DNA of 64,000 nucleotides from Comamonadaceae bacterium ALPHA2B (GTDB taxonomy: Bacteria; Pseudomonadota; Gammaproteobacteria; Burkholderiales; Burkholderiaceae_C). Position numbers and translations under genes: made by a program. The notes beneath the pieces were generated by a model that did no database searches, was not told the origin of the DNA, and worked only from the letters and a program-made list of their open reading frames with translations. The stretch lies in the NCBI GenBank assembly GCA_005503065.1, contig SCOE01000002.1:1-64000 (forward strand), written 5' to 3'. This document shows, piece after piece, positions 9,292 through 17,395 of this stretch. The first letter of the stretch is position 1, and the number at the start of each line of letters is the position of its first letter.

Positions 9292-10646
9292 GACTTGCTG
9301 CCCCCTGCCCCGCCAGCGCCCGTGGCGGGTGCTTCGCGCTGCGCGTCCTGCGTGCCGGCCCTGGACGCGGCCGGCTTCGCGTCGGCCACCGGTGCACCGG
9401 GCGTGAGGCGGTACTGGCCGTCGGTCACCACGCGATCGCCCTCGGCCAGCCCCTTGGAGACGACCGACACGCCCTTCTCGCTGTTGCTGACCTCGATGGG
9501 CTGCAGCCGCGCCTTGTGGTCGGCATCGACCACGTACGCGAACAGGCCGTCCTGTCCGCGCTGCACGGCCGCATCGGGCACCGTCAGCGCGCCCTGCTGC
9601 ACCCCGAGCACCAGGCGCGCATCGACCGACTGGCCGGGCCACAGCGTGTGGGCCGCGTTGGGGAAGTGCGCCTTCATCGCGATGGTGCCGGTGGTGCTGT
9701 CGATCTGGTTGTTGAGCAGCGTCAGGCTGCCCGTGGCCAGCACCTCGCGCGTGGCGCGGTCGATGGCCTGCACCTGCAGCGGCGCGCCGCCGGCGTTCAG
9801 GGCGCGGTTGACCGACTGGAAGGCACTCTCGGGCAGCGTGAACTGCACCGCGATGGGGTCGATCTGGTTGATGACGATGAGCCCGTTGGCGTCGGCCGCG
9901 TGCACGATGTTGCCGGGGTCCACCAGCCGCGCACCGATGCGGCCGGAGATGGGCGCGGCGATGGTGGTGAAGCCCAGCTGCACGCGTGCCGCGTTGACCT
10001 GCGCCGCGTCGCTTTGCACGGCGGCCGTGAGCTGGCGCACCAGCGCGGTCTGCGTGTCGAGCTGCTGCCGCGTGGCCGCGTCTTCCTTGATGAGCTCGCT
10101 GTAGCGCTGCAGGTCGGCCCGCGCGTTGGCGAGCTGCGCCTCGTCCTTGGCCTGCACCGCCTGGGCCTGCTGCAGCTGGGCCTGGAAGGTGCGCGGGTCC
10201 AGATGCGCCAGCAGTTGGCCGGCCTTGACGTCCTGCCCTTCCTTGAACTCGACGTGGTCGAGCTGGCCGTCGACCCGCGTGCGCACCGTGACCGAGGCCA
10301 CCGGCAGCACGCTGCCGACGCCGGTGGCGGCGACCGGCATGTTCTGCTTCTTCACCACCGCCGTGTGCACGGGCACGGGCGGCACCTTGGCCACGGTGGC
10401 GGGCGCGGCGGCCTGCGCGCCGCCCAGGCCGCCGTGGCGCCAGCCGGGCCAGGCCACGAGCACCAGGATGGCGACGGCCACGGCGCCGAGCGCGAGGCCA
10501 CGGCGGCTCACAGGAGGTGTCGTGCCCACTTCCGTTCCGGCTGAGCTTGTCGAAGCCTCGCGCGGCGCTTCGACAGGCTCAGCGTGAACGGGCTCTGATT
10601 GTTCATGCGCAGACATGAGTGAAAGGTCTTGATCGCTGTTGGACAT
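9288..10646 (-). CDS. RND efflux periplasmic adaptor (MdtA-like membrane fusion protein)
   Basis: A 452-residue adaptor linking pump and outer-membrane channel. One membrane anchor ([18 protein letters not shown], about 51-68) is preceded by an unusually long cytoplasmic tail of about 50 residues. The lipoyl/hairpin domain ([20 protein letters not shown]) follows, then a coiled-coil hairpin (about 145-205), a beta-barrel ([20 protein letters not shown]) and a membrane-proximal domain. The C-terminus is Ala/Gly-rich. The cytoplasmic tail contains an in-frame REP-type inverted repeat (10532-10591) translated as [10 protein letters not shown]...[10 protein letters not shown]. It lies 30 bases after the channel gene in the same operon. 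Confidence 0.92.
   Translation of the reverse strand: MSNSDQDLSLMSAHEQSEPVHAEPVEAPREASTSSAGTEVGTTPPVSRRGLALGAVAVAILVLVAWPGWRHGGLGGAQAAAPATVAKVPPVPVHTAVVKKQNMPVAATGVGSVLPVASVTVRTRVDGQLDHVEFKEGQDVKAGQLLAHLDPRTFQAQLQQAQAVQAKDEAQLANARADLQRYSELIKEDAATRQQLDTQTALVRQLTAAVQSDAAQVNAARVQLGFTTIAAPISGRIGARLVDPGNIVHAADANGLIVINQIDPIAVQFTLPESAFQSVNRALNAGGAPLQVQAIDRATREVLATGSLTLLNNQIDSTTGTIAMKAHFPNAAHTLWPGQSVDARLVLGVQQGALTVPDAAVQRGQDGLFAYVVDADHKARLQPIEVSNSEKGVSVVSKGLAEGDRVVTDGQYRLTPGAPVADAKPAASRAGTQDAQREAPATGAGGAGGSKS
10532..10591. repeat. REP-type inverted repeat inside the adaptor gene
   Basis: Left arm 10532-10555 (CCGTTCCGGCTGAGCTTGTC then GAAG) and right arm 10568-10591 (CTTCGACAGGCTCAGCGTGA then ACGG) pair over 24 positions with three mismatches around a 12-base loop. 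The arms contain the GAGCTTGTCGAAG / CTTCGACAGGCTC core typical of proteobacterial REP sequences. The whole unit is in frame within the adaptor's cytoplasmic N-terminal tail. Confidence 0.85.
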
Positions 10647-10676
10647 GAATGGCTCCGAGGCACGGCAGGCGATGCG

Positions 10677-12233
10677 TCACTTCGCGGGGCTGGCAGCGGC
10701 AACGGCATCGGGCGCCGTCGAGGTGGGCACGGCCCCGACCGATGCCCGCGCCATGGCGGGCAGTTGCGCCGCATCCCAGCCACCGCCCAGCGCCTTCACC
10801 AGCGCCACGCTCGCCGCATAGCGCCTGCCCTGCAGTTGCAATGCCGTGCGCTCGGCCGTGAGCGCCAGCGCCTGCGCGGTGATGACCGCCGTGTAGTTGG
10901 TCGTGCCGGCGCGGTACTGGCTCAGCAGCACGCGCACCGAATCGTTGGCCGCGGCCACGGCGCGGTCCTGCGCCTGCTGCTCGTCGGCCAGCTGGTGCAG
11001 CGCGGCCAGGTTGTCCTCGACGTCCTGGAAGCCGGCCAGCACCGTCTGCCGGTAGCTGGCCGCGGCGGCATCGAAGGCGGCACGCGCCTGGTCGACCTTG
11101 GCGCTGCGCGCGCCGGCGTCGAAGATCGTCTGCGCCAGCGCGAAGCCGAGCGACCACACCTTGTCGGGCGTCCGGGCCCAGGCCGTGAGGCCGGCGCCGG
11201 CAAAGCCGCCGCTCGCGCTGAGCGTGAAGTCGGGGTAGTAGGCGGCCGTGGCCACGCCGATCTGCGCATTGGCCGCCGCTGCACGGCGCTCGGCGCCGGC
11301 GATGTCGGGGCGGCGCTCCAGCAGCTGCGAAGGCAGGCCCGGCGGTGCCACCGGCAGGTTCAGGGCCAGCGGCGCATCGGTGGTCAGCGGCGGCAGACCG
11401 AACTCGGCCGGCGTCTTGCCAAGCAGCACCGCCAGCGCGTGCTCGAGCTGGCGCCGCGTGAGGTCGATGTCGATGGCCTGCGCCTCGGCCGAGGCCAGCG
11501 TGCTCTCCGCCAGCGCCACGTCGGAGCGCATCACGGTGCCGACGCGGTACTGCGCCTGCGTGAGCTGCAGCGACTTGCGGTAGCCCTCCAGGGTGCGTGC
11601 GTACAGCGCCTTCTGCCGGTCGTCGATGCGCAGCTGGATGTAGTCGTTGACCACCGCGGCCTGGATGCTCAGGCGCGCCGCGGCCAGGTCGGCCGCGCTG
11701 GCCTGGGCGCTGTCGCTGCCGGCCTCGACCGAGCGCCGCACGCGGCCCCACAGGTCGGGCTCCCAGGCGGCCTGCAGCGACCAGGCGTGCGTGTCGCCCA
11801 GCACCGACTGGCCGTTGCTCTTGCTGCGCCCGCGCCCACCCGAGGCCGCGAGTCCCACCGTCGGGTAGAAGGCCGCCGAGGCGCCCTGCACCACCGCCTG
11901 CGCCTGGCGGTACGCCGCGTCGGCCTGCTGCAGGGTCTGGTTGGCGGCCAGGGCCTGGTCGACCAGGGCATCGAGCTGCGGATCGCCGAACTGCGACCAC
12001 CAGGGCGTCTGTGCATCGGGCACCGCGGGCGTGGCCGGGCGCCAGGGGCTGTCCTCCTTGAATGCCGGCAGCGCAGTGCCGGCGGCGACGCTGGGGCGCT
12101 GGTAGTCGGGGCCGACCGCGCAGCCGGCCAGGGCCAGCAGGGCTGCGGCGGCCGCGCTGGCGGCCAGCAGGCGCCGCCCGGTCGCAGGCGGCGGTGAAAC
12201 CCGCTCGGCGGGCCGTGGATGAAGGGCAGGCAT
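10677..12233 (-). CDS. Outer-membrane efflux lipoprotein, NodT/OprM family
   Basis: A 518-residue outer-membrane channel for the tripartite pump. It has a lipoprotein signal with lipobox LAGC (Cys at about residue 36), then VGPDYQRP as in NodT-type factors, and two tandem outer-membrane efflux (TolC-like) repeats rich in Ala/Gln coiled-coil helices. The C-terminus is Ala-rich. The ATG at 12233 (MPALHPRPAERV) leaves a normal signal peptide, while the frame extends 17 codons upstream with no signal character. It is the first gene of the operon: channel, adaptor, pump, regulator, kinase. A copper-box-like palindrome lies 65 bases upstream of its start. Confidence 0.92.
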   Translation of the reverse strand: MPALHPRPAERVSPPPATGRRLLAASAAAAALLALAGCAVGPDYQRPSVAAGTALPAFKEDSPWRPATPAVPDAQTPWWSQFGDPQLDALVDQALAANQTLQQADAAYRQAQAVVQGASAAFYPTVGLAASGGRGRSKSNGQSVLGDTHAWSLQAAWEPDLWGRVRRSVEAGSDSAQASAADLAAARLSIQAAVVNDYIQLRIDDRQKALYARTLEGYRKSLQLTQAQYRVGTVMRSDVALAESTLASAEAQAIDIDLTRRQLEHALAVLLGKTPAEFGLPPLTTDAPLALNLPVAPPGLPSQLLERRPDIAGAERRAAAANAQIGVATAAYYPDFTLSASGGFAGAGLTAWARTPDKVWSLGFALAQTIFDAGARSAKVDQARAAFDAAAASYRQTVLAGFQDVEDNLAALHQLADEQQAQDRAVAAANDSVRVLLSQYRAGTTNYTAVITAQALALTAERTALQLQGRRYAASVALVKALGGGWDAAQLPAMARASVGAVPTSTAPDAVAAASPAK

Positions 12234-12297
12234 GGCGTGACTCGTTCCGTCCGTGCCAATGTAGGAAGCACGCCCGGACGCCACGCTGACGGCAGGA

Positions 12298-12311
12298 TGA
12301 CAAAGCTGTCA
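12298..12311 (-). promoter_or_regulatory. Copper/CusR-box-like operator of the efflux operon
   Basis: TGACAAAGCTGTCA is a TGACA-N4-TGTCA palindrome. Boxes of CusR/CopR/PcoR-type regulators follow TGACAANNTTGTCA or TGACA-N4-TGT, so this site differs from the CusR form at one base. It lies 65 bases upstream of the first gene of an operon that encodes such a regulator. Confidence 0.6.
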
Positions 12312-12331
12312 GCTTGCCGGCTCTTGTGAAT

Positions 12332-12387
12332 GAAATCGGGCTCCAGCGCCCGCGGGACGGGCGCTAGCAGCTATGAATTCGATAGCA
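12332..12387 (+). repeat. Two-hairpin palindromic element, copy 3
   Basis: A perfect GC-rich hairpin AGCGCCCG-N5-CGGGCGCT (12345-12365) is followed by GCTATGAATTCGATAGC (12370-12386). Unlike most copies it lies between divergent gene starts (efflux operon and murA-like gene). Confidence 0.85.
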
Positions 12388-12446
12388 CCTTGCGGGTGGG
12401 CGCGGCCGGGCGACATCGCGCGGCCCCGGGCGTACAGTCGGCGCCC

Positions 12447-13748
12447 ATGTCCAACCTCATCGTCCACGGCGGCACCGCGCTCGCCGGCCGCATCGTCCCG
12501 TCGGCCAACAAGAACGCCGTCCTCCCCATCCTCTGCGCCACGCTGCTCACGCCCGACCCGCTGCGGCTGGTCGGCGTGCCCGACATCACCGACGTGCGCA
12601 AGATCCTCGACATCTTCCGCACCCTGGGCAGCGAAGTGCGCTGGGACCAGACCGGCGGCGTGCTCGAGCTGCAGCACCGCGCCACCACCTTCGACCCTGG
12701 CCTGCATCGCCTGCCCGAAGAGATGCGCTCGTCGATCATGCTGGTGCCGCCGCTGCTGGCGCGCTTCGGCGTCGCGCGGCTGGAGGACAACGTCAAGGGC
12801 TGCACCCTGGGCGTGCGTGAGATCGATCCCCACGTCGAGGTCTTCCGCCATTTCGGCGGCGAGGTCGAGCGCGCCGAGGGCTCGCTGATCGTGCGCAGAC
12901 GCGGCCAGCTGATGCCGGTGCACCACTGGCTGGACTACGCCTCGGTCACCACCACCGAGAACTTCGTGCTCTGCGCCGCCGCGGCGCCCGGCCGCTCGAC
13001 CTTGACCAACGCCGCCTGCGAGCCGCACGTGCAGGAGTTCTGCCGCTTCATGGCCATGATGGGCGCGCGCATCGAAGGCATCGGCACCTCGCGCCTGGTG
13101 GTCGACGGCGGCGCGCCGCTGCATGGCGGCGAATTCCGCTTCGACGAGGACTTCCACGAGATCACCACCTTCCTCGCGCTCGGCGCCATCACCGGCGGCG
13201 ACGTGGTCGTGCGCAACTCGGCGCCCGACAACTTCCCGCTCATCGACCGCACCTTCGCCAAGTTCGGCGTGCGCATCGAGCATGCCGACGGCTGGTCGAG
13301 GGCGCACCGTGCGGGGCCCCTGCAGGTGCAGACACCCTTCACCCCCAACACCCTGACCAAGGTCGAGGCCGCACCCTGGCCGTACTTCCCGGTCGACCTG
13401 CTGCCCATCTTCATCGCGCTGGGCGTGAGCGCGCAGGGCAACGCCATGTTCTGGAACAAGGTCTACGACGGCGCCCTGGGCTGGACCGGCGAGCTGTCGA
13501 AGTTCGGCGCGCACGTGTACGCGTCCGACCCGCACCGCATCGTCACCTTCGGCGGCCACCCGCTCACGCCCGCCGTGGTCGAGAGCCCGTACATCATCCG
13601 TGTGGCGATCGCGCTCTTCATGGTCGCGGCCAGCATCGAGGGGCGCTCCGAGATCCAGCACGCCACGCCGATCCGGCGCGCGCACCCGCGCTTCGTGGAG
13701 AACCTGCAGAGCCTCGGGGCGCGGGTGGAGTGGGCGGCGGAGGATTGA
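12447..13748 (+). CDS. murA: UDP-N-acetylglucosamine 1-carboxyvinyltransferase (MurA homologue)
   Basis: A 433-residue EPT-fold enzyme expected to add enolpyruvate from PEP to UDP-GlcNAc, the first committed step of peptidoglycan synthesis. Key MurA residues can be seen: Lys22-Asn23 in SANKNAVLPIL, Arg91 in MRSSIMLVPPLLARFG, catalytic Cys115 and Arg120 in KGCTLGVREIDPH, the catalytic Asp in FPVDLLP and Arg397 in SPYIIRVAIALFMVA (E. coli numbering by motif). The sequence differs clearly from housekeeping MurA of the group (REIDPHVEVFRHFGG instead of RPVDLH). It also stands alone rather than beside hisG, so it is probably a second, divergent paralogue. The Cys predicts fosfomycin sensitivity. 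The start is the ATG at 12447; the frame upstream runs into a repeat element. Confidence 0.85.
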   Translation: MSNLIVHGGTALAGRIVPSANKNAVLPILCATLLTPDPLRLVGVPDITDVRKILDIFRTLGSEVRWDQTGGVLELQHRATTFDPGLHRLPEEMRSSIMLVPPLLARFGVARLEDNVKGCTLGVREIDPHVEVFRHFGGEVERAEGSLIVRRRGQLMPVHHWLDYASVTTTENFVLCAAAAPGRSTLTNAACEPHVQEFCRFMAMMGARIEGIGTSRLVVDGGAPLHGGEFRFDEDFHEITTFLALGAITGGDVVVRNSAPDNFPLIDRTFAKFGVRIEHADGWSRAHRAGPLQVQTPFTPNTLTKVEAAPWPYFPVDLLPIFIALGVSAQGNAMFWNKVYDGALGWTGELSKFGAHVYASDPHRIVTFGGHPLTPAVVESPYIIRVAIALFMVAASIEGRSEIQHATPIRRAHPRFVENLQSLGARVEWAAED

Positions 13749-13810
13749 CGGCGTGACCGTCGACTCGCCGCATAAGGTGGCCTACGCTGAAGGTAGTTGC
13801 TGTACCTCAG

Positions 13811-14806
13811 CTATGTCTGCTCAAGGTCAGGCCCTGGCGGCTGAGCATGCTCAGCTGCATTGACTCGTACGATCGCCTGTTCAAGAAACGGGGGGAGTAT
13901 CTGCCGCATACGAAGCAGGTTGTTCACAACCCATCTCTTAATCTCGACGAGTACTTCCGATTCCGCGTCGATGTCACCGTCGCGATAGATGGCGATGCGG
14001 CACGCACGCTTTGCTTCCAATTTGTCCCATTCGAGTTGCGCGCCGTATGCGGCATCTATGGTCTCTCGCTGCGCGAAAAGCACATCGAAGATGGCCTCAT
14101 TCCTCGCCTTGTCCCCGCAGTCGATATAGGTCTCTACGCGAACTCTTCCACCCTGTGCAAAGGCAGTCGAGTATTTGTAGACCTTGGAGTTATCGGACGC
14201 GAAGGTATACCAGTTCTGCGGTTGAGCAGCTCTAGCGTTTGTGAACCTATGAACATTTCTCAGCTCATCGAGCAGGGATTGGTAATACGTTCGATACTTC
14301 TCTTGAGTCTCGGTAGCCTCCGCGCTCGCCGTCGGGGAAGCTATCGCAGATTCTGCTGGTAGGCAAACGACTTTCAAACCAAACGCAGGCTTGGAATCAT
14401 CTATTCGAATGACGTTGGCTTCAACTGCGAAGATCTGCAAAGTGTCCTTGAGGTTATGGTTCAGAAAATCTATGGCTGACTTGTGTTCAGGTCGGATCTT
14501 CTCTACTAGCCAGATTACGACATTGGCGTTTAGCACAGACGAGTATGTGAGTATCTGCCCAAGGTGTCGATGGTCAGTGCCGCCGAACTGGTTCTCGATG
14601 ATCACTCTTCGGTTCGTCGCAACGTCTTTAGCGATGATGTCCGCCGAGAAGTCTCCGGCGGACGCTTCCACGCCTTCAAGCTCCAGTTCCAGACCTAGCT
14701 TTTCCGACAGTAGTTCCAGATTAGTCGCCAGCCAAGGTGTGAAGTGGGTCGCCTCACCCGCCCAGACTTCCTTGAGCGGGACTTCGATGATCTTTCCGAA
14801 CTCCAA
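13811..14806 (-). CDS. DUF4268-type protein with nuclease-like N-terminus
   Basis: A 331-residue protein of unknown function. The N-terminal domain shows a pattern compatible with a PD-(D/E)xK nuclease fold: Asp55 in SADIIAKD, Glu71-Asn-Gln73 in RVIIENQFG, and a QxxxY motif (QILTY, about 84-88). The C-terminal half (about 175-310: EKYRTYYQSLLDELRN, WYTFASDNSKVYKYSTAF, RVRVETYIDCGDKARN) fits DUF4268. The TTG start at 14806 has a good AGGAG site 8 bases upstream. Base composition is visibly lower in GC than its neighbours. Together with a small gene 10 bases upstream it forms an islet between housekeeping genes, consistent with horizontal transfer and possibly defence. That role is inference. 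Confidence 0.75.
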   Translation of the reverse strand: MEFGKIIEVPLKEVWAGEATHFTPWLATNLELLSEKLGLELELEGVEASAGDFSADIIAKDVATNRRVIIENQFGGTDHRHLGQILTYSSVLNANVVIWLVEKIRPEHKSAIDFLNHNLKDTLQIFAVEANVIRIDDSKPAFGLKVVCLPAESAIASPTASAEATETQEKYRTYYQSLLDELRNVHRFTNARAAQPQNWYTFASDNSKVYKYSTAFAQGGRVRVETYIDCGDKARNEAIFDVLFAQRETIDAAYGAQLEWDKLEAKRACRIAIYRDGDIDAESEVLVEIKRWVVNNLLRMRQILPPFLEQAIVRVNAAEHAQPPGPDLEQT

Positions 14807-14816
14807 CTGTGATCTC

Positions 14817-15125
14817 CTAAGTTTGCGATAGTGTACGAACGGGCGGCCTTACCTCGGACCTATTGGCTGGACGAAGCTGCTCGGCGGCGAGTCTTTGAGG
14901 CGCAGTGTCACCGCCTCGGATTAATGGCGAATTCTGATTTTCGAGAAGGCGCAACTTTGCAAAGCTGTCGGTCCGATCTTTGACCTCATCCCACGCACTG
15001 CGAAACGCCGGTAGCTCGAGGTTGGACAGGATCCCCGCACACCAACTGACCTCAACCTTCTTGCTCATGTACCGGAAGAACTCATCTCTCGCTTGAATGC
15101 TCATCAGCTCGCAGCGGAACTTCAT
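14817..15125 (-). CDS. Small hypothetical protein paired with the DUF4268 gene
   Basis: A 102-residue protein I do not recognise. The N-terminal half looks like folded coding sequence (FFRYMSKKVEVSWCAGILSN, then PAFRSAWDEVKDRTDSFAKL), while the C-terminal third is Arg/Pro-rich and less protein-like. An alternative start is the Met at 15104. It ends 10 bases before the TTG start of the DUF4268 gene, so the two are probably co-transcribed. It could be a truncated remnant. Confidence 0.45.
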   Translation of the reverse strand: MKFRCELMSIQARDEFFRYMSKKVEVSWCAGILSNLELPAFRSAWDEVKDRTDSFAKLRLLENQNSPLIRGGDTAPQRLAAEQLRPANRSEVRPPVRTLSQT

Positions 15126-15440
15126 AGAAGGCTTTTTTCGGGATTCGAGCTGCTAACTCGCGGTACCTTTGCAAGCGAGTCCTCAAATTGAAGTTGAGCT
15201 ACCGACCTTGTGACCTCAACTGCCAAAAGGCGAGAAATACGCCTGCCGCGTTGACCAAGTTGGCAAGCGCCGACAGTGCACTCCAGTCAAAAATGGGCGG
15301 TGACATGAATGTATTTAATGGCGGATTGATTGGATCCTTACCCCAGCAAGCGCCTCAAGCCCACGTCAATAAATCGGTAGCCGAAGCGGCAGGTTGATAG
15401 ATAGCTGGACAAGCGGCGCGCGTCGAATCGCCGTGCAAAC
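15126..15440. other. Low-GC non-coding stretch
   Basis: About 315 bases with no convincing gene. A 69-codon plus-strand frame (15188-15397) lacks a ribosome binding site and protein-like composition. A small inverted pair AGTTGAG / CTCAACT (about 15191-15223) is present. The region probably holds the promoter of the DUF4268 pair and the edge of the acquired islet. Confidence 0.4.
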
Positions 15441-15557
15441 TCACTTGTTCTTCAACTTCCCCTTGGGCATCACCGTCGTCACCGGCGGCGTGGGCCGGTC
15501 GGACGTGCTGGACGGGTTGGGCGGGGGGCTGGTGTCCTTCTTGGGTTTCTTCGCCAT
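15441..15557 (-). CDS. Very small Lys/Pro-rich hypothetical protein
   Basis: A 38-residue frame from the ATG at 15557, starting MAKKPKKDTSPPPNP and ending VMPKGKLKNK. The composition (basic ends, Pro/Ser/Thr centre) suggests a short disordered protein. The upstream sequence has only a weak ribosome binding site. I include it because similar Lys/Pro-rich short proteins occur in relatives as far as I recall. Function unknown. Confidence 0.4.
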   Translation of the reverse strand: MAKKPKKDTSPPPNPSSTSDRPTPPVTTVMPKGKLKNK

Positions 15558-15667
15558 CTTGTTGCTTCGCTGATCGCCTTTGGCCACGGGGTGCTCCGTT
15601 CGTTTCTTGGAAATGGGTGCGGCGAATGTACCGGCCAATGCGCCGTCGCGACACGCCCTCCCTGCGC

Positions 15668-16063
15668 TCAATTGATGATTTCGCCCATGCCTAACCTCAC
15701 CCGCTCCTTCAACTGCCGGATGTACTCCTCGTCGAAGGGCTCCCACGCATCCAATTCACCCACGATGCGCAGCGACTCGCGGCTGCGGTACGAGCGCGTG
15801 GGGTTGCCGGGGAATTTCTTGTCGGTGACGTTCGGGTCGTCCTCGTACTCGCCGGTGGGCTCGACGATGTAGACGCGGCCACGGCCCTCGCCCTTCGCCA
15901 TCTCGGCCGCGAGCCCGGCGCCCTTGGGCCAGGCGGTGAAATAGATGTGGTTCATGACCACGCGGCCGTCGTAGTTCGAGCGGAAGCCCGCGGTGAGCAG
16001 GTCGCCCACCTGCAGGTCGGCCCGCGTGCCGTGGAAGAAGGGGCCGGTGTCGGGGACAGCCAT
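15668..16063 (-). CDS. arr: NAD(+)-rifampin ADP-ribosyltransferase (Arr)
   Basis: A 131-residue enzyme of the Arr family, which inactivates rifamycins by transferring ADP-ribose from NAD to the ansa-chain hydroxyl. Family landmarks run through the whole protein: FFHGTRADLQVGDLL (NAD-binding His near the start), GFRSNYDGRVVMNHIYFTAW, GRVYIVEPTGEYEDDPNVTD, NPTRSYRSRESLRIVGEL and the end WEPFDEEYIRQL. Length is normal for chromosomal Arr proteins. It has its own start (ATG at 16063) and no operon partner. GC content matches the chromosome, so it looks resident rather than newly acquired. It predicts reduced rifampicin susceptibility if expressed. Confidence 0.92.
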   Translation of the reverse strand: MAVPDTGPFFHGTRADLQVGDLLTAGFRSNYDGRVVMNHIYFTAWPKGAGLAAEMAKGEGRGRVYIVEPTGEYEDDPNVTDKKFPGNPTRSYRSRESLRIVGELDAWEPFDEEYIRQLKERVRLGMGEIIN

Positions 16064-16123
16064 CGCGCGTCGCTCCTTGGCAAGAAAAAGGCGCAGAGGC
16101 TACGCGCCTTGACGCCCGATGCC

Positions 16124-16178
16124 AAATCGGCCCGCAGCGGCCGCCCCGCGGGCGCGAGCAGCTATCGATTTCGTAGCG
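16124..16178 (+). repeat. Two-hairpin palindromic element, copy 4
   Basis: CGCCC-CGC-GGGCG is followed by GCTATCGATTTCGTAGC (16161-16177). It directly abuts the stop codon of the minus-strand DUF1501 gene (16179-16181). Confidence 0.8.
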
Positions 16179-17390
16179 TCAGGCGCGCAGCAGCCGCGGC
16201 AGCGGCCTCGCCGTCGCCCCGCCCGGCAGGCTGCCGCCTTGCGGGAACAGCGTGCGCGCGACTTGGCCGGGCTCGATGCCGAAGCACTCGCCAGCCGCGC
16301 CGGCGATGAGCGCATCGACGCTCGTCGTTGCCCGCAGGTCGCGGTTCTCGTACAGCTGGCCGGCGCCCAGCCCCGGCCAGTCGGCGATCACACGGCCGCC
16401 CTGCACGGCGCCACCCATGAGCATCGCCACGGCGCCGGTGCCGTGGTCGGTGCCGCCAGTGCCGTTGGCGGCGGCGGTGCGGCCGAACTCGGTGGCGACG
16501 ACCACCACGGTGCCGGCCCACGCCGCGCCCAGGCCGTCGCGCAGCGCGGCGACCATCGCGTCGAGGTTGCGCAGCTGCGCGGCGAGGCGGCCGTTCTGCG
16601 CAATGTGGGTGTCCCAGCCGCCGGTCTCGATCATCGCGATGCGCGGGCCGTCGGGGCGCGCGAGGAAGCCGGCCGCCAACTTGCCGAGGCCGGCCGCGTC
16701 CTGCCGGGGCTTGGCGCCGCCCTCGCCGTTCATGCCGCTCATGGCAATGCCGCGGGTTTCCATGGCGGAGCTCCACAGCGCATGCAGTTGTGGATCTTCC
16801 TCGTAAAGCCGCGACACCCGCAGCAGCAGGTCGTCGGCCGGCTGGGGCAGCGCCGAAGGCGCGTACGAGGCGACCTCGGCGCGGCCGCGCAGCGCCAGCG
16901 GCACGGTGGGCGCGAAGGCGATGGCTTCGCGATCGCTGCGCGGCAGCAGGCCGACCAAGCGATTGAGCCAGCCGTCCTTGACCTGGTAGGGCGAGGTGCC
17001 GCCGGTCTCCAGCACGTTCTGGCCGTCGAAGTGCGAGCGGTCGCGGTACGGCGAGGCGGCGGCGTGGACGAACAGCGCCTCCCTCGCGGCATACAGCTTC
17101 GCGGTCTCGGCCAGCGCCGGGTGCAGGGCGAACATGCCGTCGAGCTTGGTGGCGGTCGCCGGGTCGAGCGCGATGGCGCCGCGCAGCCGCGCATAGCCGG
17201 GGTCGGCGTACGGCACGAGCGTCTCCAGCCCGTCGGCCGCGCCGCGCTGGATGATGAAGACGAAACGCCGTGAGGTGGCCGCGCCGGCCAGTGCCAGATG
17301 CGGCGCCACCAGCGCCAGGCCGGCACCGGCCGCGGCCAGGCGCAGGAAATGTCGGCGATCGGACAGGGATCGGTTCGTGCGGACGGGCAT
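16179..17390 (-). CDS. DUF1501 family protein, Tat-exported
   Basis: A 403-residue protein of the DUF1501 family (alkaline-phosphatase/sulfatase-like fold). The N-terminus RRHFLRLAAAGAGLALVAP followed by HLALAGA is a twin-arginine signal peptide, so export of a folded protein to the periplasm is likely. The body contains FVFIIQRGAADGLETLVPY, GGWDTHIAQNGRL (conserved Asp/His), VVVVATEFGRTAAANGTGGT and DHGTGAVAMLMGG. The start chosen is the ATG at 17390, nine bases after AGGAG. An upstream ATG at 17399 overlaps the previous stop but sits on the ribosome site. It is the last gene of the sigma-factor operon. DUF1501 and DUF1800 genes are commonly paired; their activity is unknown. Confidence 0.88.
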   Translation of the reverse strand: MPVRTNRSLSDRRHFLRLAAAGAGLALVAPHLALAGAATSRRFVFIIQRGAADGLETLVPYADPGYARLRGAIALDPATATKLDGMFALHPALAETAKLYAAREALFVHAAASPYRDRSHFDGQNVLETGGTSPYQVKDGWLNRLVGLLPRSDREAIAFAPTVPLALRGRAEVASYAPSALPQPADDLLLRVSRLYEEDPQLHALWSSAMETRGIAMSGMNGEGGAKPRQDAAGLGKLAAGFLARPDGPRIAMIETGGWDTHIAQNGRLAAQLRNLDAMVAALRDGLGAAWAGTVVVVATEFGRTAAANGTGGTDHGTGAVAMLMGGAVQGGRVIADWPGLGAGQLYENRDLRATTSVDALIAGAAGECFGIEPGQVARTLFPQGGSLPGGATARPLPRLLRA

Positions 17391-17395
17391 GGCAA

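Noticed and set aside
6106-10104. Very long open frame antisense to the efflux pump genes (and similar ones at 17270-19954, 1002-2597)
   Set aside because: Codon bias in high-GC DNA leaves antisense frames open; the translations are Arg/Ala/His-rich and lack any family motif, while the opposite strand has clear domains.
14820-15180. Possible integron attC or cassette boundary in the low-GC islet
   Set aside because: No RYYYAAC core with a paired inverse core and no integrase; short inverted pieces only.
15188-15397. 69-codon plus-strand frame
   Set aside because: No ribosome site, no recognisable composition or motif, and it overlaps a promoter-like stretch.
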